Positions 16,572 through 22,882 of a stretch of 22,882 bases of DNA are shown here, piece by piece. How positions within the stretch are numbered: position 1 is the first letter of the stretch; every line of letters starts with the position of its first letter. This DNA is from an uncultured Prevotella sp. (GTDB taxonomy: Bacteria; Bacteroidota; Bacteroidia; Bacteroidales; Bacteroidaceae): NCBI GenBank assembly GCA_905202125.1, contig CAJKQX010000040.1:1-22882 (forward strand), in the 5' to 3' direction. The translations under genes and the position numbers were made by a program. The notes under the pieces were generated by a model. That model made no database searches and was not told the DNA's origin. It saw only the letters and a program-made list of their open reading frames with translations.

Positions 16572-19500
16572 CAAATGCTAAAGACAACCCATGTCAACTC
16601 AGTATTTATAAGGCAAGTGCCGGAAGCGGCAAAACGTTTACCTTATCTATTGAGTATATCAAACTTCTTATAAAAAATCCTTATTGTTATAAGACAATAT
16701 TGGCAGTAACTTTTACGAATAAGGCCACAGAGGAAATGAAGATGCGCATACTCAGCCAGTTGTATGGTATATGGAAACGCCTTCCCGATTCGGCCAATTA
16801 TATCGATAAAATCAAACAAGACTTGTCCTTATCTGAAGAATACATCTCAACCCAATCCGGAATCGCTCTTAGAAATATCATCCATGATTACAGCTATTTC
16901 CGTATTGAGACGATTGATACATTCTTCCAAAGTATTCTGCGAAACCTTGCAAGAGAATTGAATCTCACTGCAAATCTTAAAATAGAATTGAACGACTATC
17001 TGATTGAGCAACTCGCAGTTGACAAACTAATCGAAGAACTCGACAATAAGAGCAAACTATTATCTTGGATTTTAGGTTTTGTAAAAGAAAATATAGACGA
17101 GAACAAAAATTGGAATGTAATCGAACAAATCAAAAAGTTCGGTAAAAATATTTTTCAAGACCATTACAAATCCAAAAGCGAGGAATTAAACAAGGCCTTA
17201 AAAGACGATTCTTTTGTAAATTTCAGAGATAATATCCGTAAAATCAAGAATCAGGCATTAACGGAAATTCAAACCCGTGCAAAATCATTTTTCGAAAAAT
17301 TGAATGAGAATGGATTGGATCTTACTGACTTTTCATACGGAGCCTCCGGTGTTTGCGGATATTTTGTAAAATTGAACAATGGTATTTTCGACAATAGCAT
17401 AATAACCAGGCGTGTTTCAGATGCCATAAACGATCCAGAGAAATGGGTAAAGAAATCAGGTAAAGACAAACATCGGGCAGACATCATAAAAGAGTTGGTA
17501 GGCACCACCTTATTGCCTTTTTTGAATGAAACGGAAGAGAAACGTCCGCAATTGTGGAAATTGTATAAATCAGCCGAACTGACTTTGCGTAATCTCAATC
17601 AGTTGAGGCTATTATACAATATTGAGACAAAAGTGAGAGATCTTAATGCCGAAACAAACACATTTCTGTTGAGCGACACGCAAACATTGCTTCATTCGTT
17701 AATTAAAAATTCAGACACTCCGTTTATATTCGAGAAAATCGGTACACAGATTGATCATGTCATGATCGACGAATTTCAAGATACAGGAAAGATACAATGG
17801 AAAAATTTCAAAATATTATTGCAGGAATGTCTGAGCCGCGAACAATACGGTAGTCTAATTGTAGGAGATGTCAAACAGAGTATTTACAGATGGCGTTCGG
17901 GTGATTGGAAGATTCTGAACGACATATCCTCTTATTTCTCAGAGAACCTGATATGCCTGAAGAACTTGGATACCAATTACCGTTCACAAAGAAATATTAT
18001 CGAATTTAATAACAAATTCTTTAGCGTTGCGGTAAATAAAGAATACGAGAATTTATGCGATGAAATCGGCAATAATTCTTATGCCGAACAACTAAAGCGG
18101 GCTTACAGTGATATTGAACAGAATGTACCGAATCGGAAAGGCAATGACGGATACGTGAATATCGAGCTTCTGCCTTCTGAGAATTATCAACAAAATACAC
18201 TAAACAAAATATATCAGATTGTAACAGACCTTATTGCATCCGGAGTTTCACAAGATCGTATTGCAATACTTGTACGTTCCAATACAACAATACAAATCAT
18301 AGCTGATTATTTTTCAATAAAATCAGACACCATCAAAATCATATCCGATGAGGCTTTCAGAATAGATGGCTCCATTGCAGTGAACATTATCATTAATGGA
18401 CTGAAATTATTGATTAATCCTGACAATAAAATTGCATTAACATATTTAATAAAAGCATATCAAAAGTACATCCTTCAAAATAATCAAAACCTTAGCGAAA
18501 CATTAGACATCAATCAATTAGAAAAATACCTTCCTGTCGAATTTCTCAACAATAGAAACAAGTTGTTGGAGTGTTCGCTATTTGATACGGTTGAACAATT
18601 ATCGATAATATTTCGTCTTGATATATTTAAAGACGAAGATGCCTACATTTACACTTTCTTTGATTGTCTGAATGAATTTATTTCAGACAATACAGCGGAC
18701 ATTACGTCATTCATCGATGAATGGGAAAATAATATACATGAAACAACGATTCATCCCAACGAAATCAATGGCGTGAGATTGATTACAATCCACAAAAGCA
18801 AGGGGCTTGAGTTCGACAATGTCATCGTTCCTTTCTGTGATTGGAAGGTAAACAAGTCTTCATTAATATGGTGTTCACCATCAGAGCAACCGTTCGCGAC
18901 ATTGCCTATAGTACCGATAGATTGGTCAAAACAACTCAAAGGCACAATTTATGAGAACGACTACAATGAAGAATATCTCCAGAATCTTGTTGACAATCTG
19001 AATCTCTTGTACGTTGCCTTTACTCGTGCATCCGACAATATGTTTATTATTGGAAAACAAGGCAATAAAGATTCTCGTTCATATCTGATTGAGCAAAGTA
19101 TCCCGGACATTGCTGAGATGCTTGAAGGAGCAAACATCAAGCAGGCAAATAAAGACAACACACAATCTATTTTCTTCGAATACGGATCATTGTATATTCC
19201 TTCCAAACAAAAAAGGAAGATATCCCAAAACATATTTTTGACTCATAGTGAAAACAAATCCGTGGGTCTGAATACATACAAAAACCATACTGAATTCAAA
19301 CAAAGCAACAGTAGCCGCGACTTTATCGAAAGCGATGAAGCAAACAAGCAGTCATCATATATCAAGACGGGGGCGATTCTTCACAAGTTGTTTTCTACAA
19401 TACGTACCAAATATGACATTGATAAGTCACTCAAGCAATTGGATGCCGACGGTCTTATATATGATTGCGGAATGTCATACAAACAATTGAAAAAACTCAT

Positions 19501-19801
19501 AGAAGAACGTATCTCTTCGGCTAAAGCCCAAGAATGGTTTTCAGACAGATGGACAGTATTAAATGAATGTACTATATTGTCTTATGATAATGATGAAAAA
19601 GAAACAGTAAAATACAGACCCGACAGAGTGATGATGGATGGCGACGAGGTTGTGGTTGTCGATTTCAAATTCGGCCATCAACGTCCGGAATATCACGATC
19701 AAGTGAAACGTTACATGACATTGATTTCGTCAATGGGTTACAAGAATGTTAAAGGATATCTTTGGTTTGTATATTCAAATATAATTGAGGAAGTATTATG
19801 A
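16568..19801 (+). CDS. addA: AddA-type helicase-nuclease (UvrD/RecB superfamily)
   Basis: AddA is the motor and one nuclease of AddAB, which unwinds and resects double-strand breaks up to Chi so that RecA can load. In 1077 residues: Walker A 'ASAGSGKT' (16-23), the motif Ia-like 'AVTFTNKATEEMK', Walker B 'MIDEFQDT' (399-406), motif III/IV 'VGDVKQSIYRWRSGD', motif V 'TIHKSKGLEFDNVIVPF', motif VI 'LLYVAFTRASDNMFI', and a C-terminal RecB-family nuclease with D1019, D1032 and K1034 in 'VDFKFG' followed by the conserved 'DQVKRY'. So both helicase and nuclease look intact. RecB proteins share these motifs, but the partner at the 3' side is AddB-like and no recC or recD is present. ATGA overlaps couple it to the genes on both sides. 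Confidence 0.92.
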   Translation: MTNAKDNPCQLSIYKASAGSGKTFTLSIEYIKLLIKNPYCYKTILAVTFTNKATEEMKMRILSQLYGIWKRLPDSANYIDKIKQDLSLSEEYISTQSGIALRNIIHDYSYFRIETIDTFFQSILRNLARELNLTANLKIELNDYLIEQLAVDKLIEELDNKSKLLSWILGFVKENIDENKNWNVIEQIKKFGKNIFQDHYKSKSEELNKALKDDSFVNFRDNIRKIKNQALTEIQTRAKSFFEKLNENGLDLTDFSYGASGVCGYFVKLNNGIFDNSIITRRVSDAINDPEKWVKKSGKDKHRADIIKELVGTTLLPFLNETEEKRPQLWKLYKSAELTLRNLNQLRLLYNIETKVRDLNAETNTFLLSDTQTLLHSLIKNSDTPFIFEKIGTQIDHVMIDEFQDTGKIQWKNFKILLQECLSREQYGSLIVGDVKQSIYRWRSGDWKILNDISSYFSENLICLKNLDTNYRSQRNIIEFNNKFFSVAVNKEYENLCDEIGNNSYAEQLKRAYSDIEQNVPNRKGNDGYVNIELLPSENYQQNTLNKIYQIVTDLIASGVSQDRIAILVRSNTTIQIIADYFSIKSDTIKIISDEAFRIDGSIAVNIIINGLKLLINPDNKIALTYLIKAYQKYILQNNQNLSETLDINQLEKYLPVEFLNNRNKLLECSLFDTVEQLSIIFRLDIFKDEDAYIYTFFDCLNEFISDNTADITSFIDEWENNIHETTIHPNEINGVRLITIHKSKGLEFDNVIVPFCDWKVNKSSLIWCSPSEQPFATLPIVPIDWSKQLKGTIYENDYNEEYLQNLVDNLNLLYVAFTRASDNMFIIGKQGNKDSRSYLIEQSIPDIAEMLEGANIKQANKDNTQSIFFEYGSLYIPSKQKRKISQNIFLTHSENKSVGLNTYKNHTEFKQSNSSRDFIESDEANKQSSYIKTGAILHKLFSTIRTKYDIDKSLKQLDADGLIYDCGMSYKQLKKLIEERISSAKAQEWFSDRWTVLNECTILSYDNDEKETVKYRPDRVMMDGDEVVVVDFKFGHQRPEYHDQVKRYMTLISSMGYKNVKGYLWFVYSNIIEEVL

Positions 19802-22686
19802 GCAAGAGTTTCTTAGAAAATGTATCACAAGATATAATAAACAAATTCGGATATGACTTATCACGCACGGCGATAGTCTTTCCTAATAAACGAGCGTCCT
19901 TGTTCATGGATGAATATTTATCGCATATTGCCCGGCGGCCCATGTGGAGCCCAACGTATATGACTATCAGCGAACTTTTTCGTCAACACTCATCGTTGTC
20001 AACAGCCGACCCAATCAGATTGATATGCAGGCTTTATAAATCATTCGTCAAATGCACAGGCAGTGACGAGAAGCTTGATCATTTCTACGGATGGGGACAA
20101 TTACTGCTCGCCGACTTTGATGATATCGACAAGAATATGGGCGATGCCGACAAGATTTTCACCAATCTTCAGAACCTTCACGAGCTTGATGATATCTCAT
20201 ATCTCACCGAAGAGCAAAAATATACAATAAAGAAATTCTTTCTGAATTTCGATGATAGTAATGAAAGCGAACTGAAACGTCGCTTTTATAACCTTTGGCA
20301 ACATTTCGGTCGGATATATTCTGATTTCAATCAACAACTCAAAGACAAGGGGCTTGCCTACGAAGGTGCTCTTTACCGTGAAGTTGCGATGAATGACAAT
20401 CTGACTTTCGAATACGAAAGATATATATTTGTCGGCTTTAACATGCTCCACAAGGTGGAACAAGAATTATTCAACAAGCTGAAATATCAAGGTAAAGCTT
20501 TCTTCTATTGGGATTTCGACGTTTACTATATGCCAAGATCCAATTCGTCACAAAATGAAGCCGGAGTTTACATTGCCCGCTACCTGAAATATTTCCCGAA
20601 CGAACTCGACAACACAGATAATGAGATATACAATAATCTGAATGATGCAAACAAGAATATCAAGTTTATCAGTGCCACCACCGAAAACATACAGGCCAGA
20701 TATATCGGACAATGGTTGAAAAACGGTAATTATATCAAAGATGGAAGAAAGACCGCCATTGTCATGTGCGATGAGAACATATTGCAGTCCGTATTGTATT
20801 GTTTGCCGCCCGAAGCTGACAAGGTAAACATCACCACGGGTTATCCTCTCAAACAGACATCAATATCTTCATTCATAGCCCGACTTCTTGATTTCCGCAT
20901 TTTAGGGTTCAGAGCCGAATACAACAAATTTTATTACCACTATGTGAACAAACTGTTTGCCCATCCCCTAATCTCATACATCACGCCACAGTCACATGAG
21001 ATCAAGGCTACCATAAATACATTTAAATATTATTTTCCCTCGGAACAAACACTTGCCGACGACGAAGGACTGACTTTATTGTTCTCTAATTTCGAAATAG
21101 AAAAGTCGCAGACAGGATACAACCTTGTATTATTAAGGTGGATTATCGATATAATCAAGTACTTGGGCGTTCATTCCAAAGAAGCAGATGATGCATTATT
21201 GCAAGAATCCATATTCCGGATGTACACCGTCTTTTGCAATCTTGCATTATTGATTGAGGAAGAAGAACTGAACATAGATTCCAATACTTTGCGTCGATTG
21301 ATAAAACAACTCATCGACTCAACATCTATTCCTTTCCACGGAGAACCCATATTGGGAATACAAATCATGGGAATACTCGAAACAAGAAATCTTGATTTCG
21401 ACAATATCTTGATCTTATCTTGTAATGAGGGAATCATCCCGCGCGGCATTAATGATGCTTCATTCATACCCTACTCCATTCGCAAGGCTTATGGACTTAC
21501 AACAATCGATCATAAGGTTTCAATCTATTCATATTATTTTCACCGACTCATTCAACGGGCCAAAAACATAACGTTCATTTACAACAATTCCACCGAAGAT
21601 GGACACACCGGTGAAATGAGCCGGTTCATGTTGCAACTGATGATTGAAAGCCAACACCATATATCCCGCGAAAATCTTATCGCCGGATACAAAGCATTTG
21701 CCATACAACAAAAGACAATCGAAAAAAATGATTTCATAACCAATGTTTTAAACCGCACAAACAGAATCTCTCCTTCGGCCATAAATCAATATTTACGCTG
21801 TCCGTTGCAGTTCTACTACAACCACATTGCCCTTATCAAAGAGCCCGAAAATATAGATGATGACAATATCGACAACCGCATCTTTGGAAATATTTTTCAT
21901 AAATCTGCTTGTTATCTGTATTTACGTATCATGGAATCGGGCAAACAGATAACAAAAAAGAATATCGAATATTTCATCCAACATGAAGAACTCGTAGAAC
22001 AAATTGTAGACAAGTCGTTCCAAGAAGAATATTTCAAAAATTCGGATACCGATAAATCAAATGAATACAATGGAATCCAATTGATTAACAAGAAAGTAAT
22101 AATCAGTTACCTCAAACAATTGTTGAAAATAGACTCCGGATTGACACCCTTCTCCATTCTCGGCCTCGAAAAAGAGGTTTATATGGATTGGACAATCAAT
22201 AGCAGTAACCAACAACGATCAATAAAAATAGGCGGTTTCATCGACCGTCTTGACCAAATAACGGCACAGGATGAGAAGAACATAATTAGGGTTATCGATT
22301 ACAAGACTGGCAGAAAACCAAAGTATGCCATCAAATCAATTGAAGATATCTTCTCAAGGGATGGTATCGGAGACAAACACTCTGACTATTACTTGCAGGC
22401 ACTTTTGTACTCGGTCATAATCAGCAACTCCTCAAAATGGAACAATGGTAACACAAACGTCAGCCCCGCTCTTTTCTTTATCAAACAAAGTGTCACGGAA
22501 AACTACGACCCAACACTCGCAATCAACAATAATCCCATAACGGACATTAAAGAATATGCCAAAGAATTCAACAATAACATCACCAACACATTGAATGAAA
22601 TATTCAATCCTTCAATACCATTCATTCCCACCGAAGACAAATCACATTGTGGGACGTGTCCATATAGGCAAATTTGCGAGATATGA
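19798..22686 (+). CDS. addB: AddB-type nuclease subunit with Fe-S staple
   Basis: AddB is the second subunit of AddAB and contributes a nuclease and Chi recognition. The 962-residue chain has a C-terminal PD-(D/E)XK nuclease with D834 and K836 in 'VIDYKTG' after 'GGFIDRLD', and a four-cysteine iron-sulphur cluster: C668 in 'YLRCPLQFYYNH', then C951, C954 and C960 in 'CGTCPYRQIC'. The C-x2-C-x5-C spacing equals that of Bacillus AddB. Unlike the Bacillus protein there is no Walker A at the N-terminus; the first strand instead reads 'TAIVFPNKRASLFMDEYL'. That form is usual in Bacteroidota AddB. A central 'ILSCNEGIIPRG' and 'YYFHRLIQRA' fit the inactivated helicase core. Last gene of the group, with the terminator 44 bases later. 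Confidence 0.9.
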   Translation: MSKSFLENVSQDIINKFGYDLSRTAIVFPNKRASLFMDEYLSHIARRPMWSPTYMTISELFRQHSSLSTADPIRLICRLYKSFVKCTGSDEKLDHFYGWGQLLLADFDDIDKNMGDADKIFTNLQNLHELDDISYLTEEQKYTIKKFFLNFDDSNESELKRRFYNLWQHFGRIYSDFNQQLKDKGLAYEGALYREVAMNDNLTFEYERYIFVGFNMLHKVEQELFNKLKYQGKAFFYWDFDVYYMPRSNSSQNEAGVYIARYLKYFPNELDNTDNEIYNNLNDANKNIKFISATTENIQARYIGQWLKNGNYIKDGRKTAIVMCDENILQSVLYCLPPEADKVNITTGYPLKQTSISSFIARLLDFRILGFRAEYNKFYYHYVNKLFAHPLISYITPQSHEIKATINTFKYYFPSEQTLADDEGLTLLFSNFEIEKSQTGYNLVLLRWIIDIIKYLGVHSKEADDALLQESIFRMYTVFCNLALLIEEEELNIDSNTLRRLIKQLIDSTSIPFHGEPILGIQIMGILETRNLDFDNILILSCNEGIIPRGINDASFIPYSIRKAYGLTTIDHKVSIYSYYFHRLIQRAKNITFIYNNSTEDGHTGEMSRFMLQLMIESQHHISRENLIAGYKAFAIQQKTIEKNDFITNVLNRTNRISPSAINQYLRCPLQFYYNHIALIKEPENIDDDNIDNRIFGNIFHKSACYLYLRIMESGKQITKKNIEYFIQHEELVEQIVDKSFQEEYFKNSDTDKSNEYNGIQLINKKVIISYLKQLLKIDSGLTPFSILGLEKEVYMDWTINSSNQQRSIKIGGFIDRLDQITAQDEKNIIRVIDYKTGRKPKYAIKSIEDIFSRDGIGDKHSDYYLQALLYSVIISNSSKWNNGNTNVSPALFFIKQSVTENYDPTLAINNNPITDIKEYAKEFNNNITNTLNEIFNPSIPFIPTEDKSHCGTCPYRQICEI

Positions 22687-22730
22687 ATATTCAGAGTAAA
22701 ACTATTGAAATAATATCTCAGTGATTTACA

Positions 22731-22777
22731 AGTAAAAAACCACTGGTTTTCAGATGCAAAAGCAGTGGTTTTTTACT
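22731..22777. terminator. Bidirectional intrinsic terminator after addB
   Basis: A perfect 15-bp inverted repeat: AGTAAAAAACCACTG at 22731-22745 pairs with CAGTGGTTTTTTACT at 22763-22777 around a 17-nt loop. The run of six A on the left arm becomes six U after the G/C-richer core in the rightward transcript, and the same holds for the leftward transcript. It begins 45 bases after the addB stop. It also overlaps the stop codon of the leftward reading frame entering from the right edge, so it fits a shared terminator between convergent genes. Confidence 0.85.
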
Positions 22778-22882
22778 CTAAAACAACCGCTTTTGCATTT
22801 AAACCCAAATCGGTCATTAGACCGACAATGGGTAGTGTTTCACTGAGTGTGTCTGAGGCGAGTTCACTCAAGCCTGTAGACC
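22773..22882 (-). CDS. 3' end of a leftward gene entering from the right edge
   Basis: On the minus strand one frame is open from the window edge for 35 codons and ends at TAA (22775-22773). The other two minus frames stop within the first 15 codons or so. The peptide ends 'LPIVGLMTDLGLNAKAVVLE', has normal coding composition, and its stop lies inside the bidirectional terminator, as expected for a convergent gene. I do not recognise the family. The evidence is short; chance openness over 108 bases cannot be excluded. Confidence 0.55.
   Translation of the reverse strand, partial: STGLSELASDTLSETLPIVGLMTDLGLNAKAVVLE

Noticed and set aside
16568..22686. Helicase plus nuclease pair considered as a phage-defence system
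   Set aside because: Motif order, Fe-S cysteines and housekeeping neighbours identify it as AddAB; nothing nearby suggests a defence island, and base composition is uniform.
22803..22833. Hairpin with two stacked stems (ACCCA/TGGGT and CGGTC/GACCG) near the right edge, considered as a structured RNA
   Set aside because: It lies wholly inside the open leftward coding frame, and I could not match it to a known RNA family; a coding origin is simpler.
1..22882. Mobile elements, CRISPR arrays, rRNA or tRNA genes
   Set aside because: No transposase, integrase, terminal repeats, spaced direct repeats or tRNA-like cloverleaf were seen on either strand.

Overview
The window reads as chromosomal core DNA from a member of the Bacteroidota, most likely order Bacteroidales. 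The signs are the AT-rich sequence, several promoters with the TAnnTTTG -7 box of that phylum (one with a TTTG -33 element at the expected 19-nt spacing), DUF5687- and DUF6057-type membrane proteins, a eukaryote-like GH13 branching enzyme, and an AddAB pair of the Bacteroidota type. KdsB indicates a Gram-negative envelope with Kdo-containing LPS. I see no mobile element, CRISPR array, rRNA or tRNA.

Layout. (1) Bases 1-16 hold the first codons of a leftward gene leaving the window, then about 325 bases of intergenic DNA with two outward-facing promoters. (2) A rightward group, 342-3519: an RsiV/DUF3298-like lipoprotein, rsmG, an MBL-fold (glyoxalase II-like) hydrolase, ruvC and a small exported protein of unknown role. 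(3) A leftward group, 7846-3509: an exported protein of 14 in-register MORN repeats, glgB, and a DUF6057-like membrane protein. (4) kdsB alone, rightward, divergent from the MORN gene. (5) A leftward group, 11897-8699: a DEDDy 3'-5' exonuclease, an RlmI-type 23S rRNA m5C methyltransferase and tilS; tilS runs 47 bases into the 3' end of kdsB on the opposite strand. (6) A tightly packed rightward group, 11984-22686: ftsK, a LolA-like periplasmic protein, a DUF5687 permease-like protein, addA and addB, the last three linked by 4-base ATGA overlaps. (7) A perfect 15-bp inverted repeat with a 17-nt loop closes addB and probably also a leftward gene whose last 35 codons enter from the right edge.

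How the genes fit. The right half pairs chromosome segregation (FtsK) with double-strand break resection (AddAB), with envelope genes (LolA-like, DUF5687) between them. RuvC on the left could act later in the same recombination pathway, but is a separate unit. The middle mixes translation maintenance (RsmG, RlmI, TilS), glycogen branching (GlgB) and LPS (KdsB).

I do not find a convincing undescribed system. The least explained items are the MORN protein next to glgB and its DUF6057-like neighbour, the DUF5687 protein with no adjacent ATPase but coupled to addA, the unknown exported protein after ruvC, and a possible pseudoknot at the right-hand terminator. All calls come from reading the sequence and from family knowledge; no database search was run.
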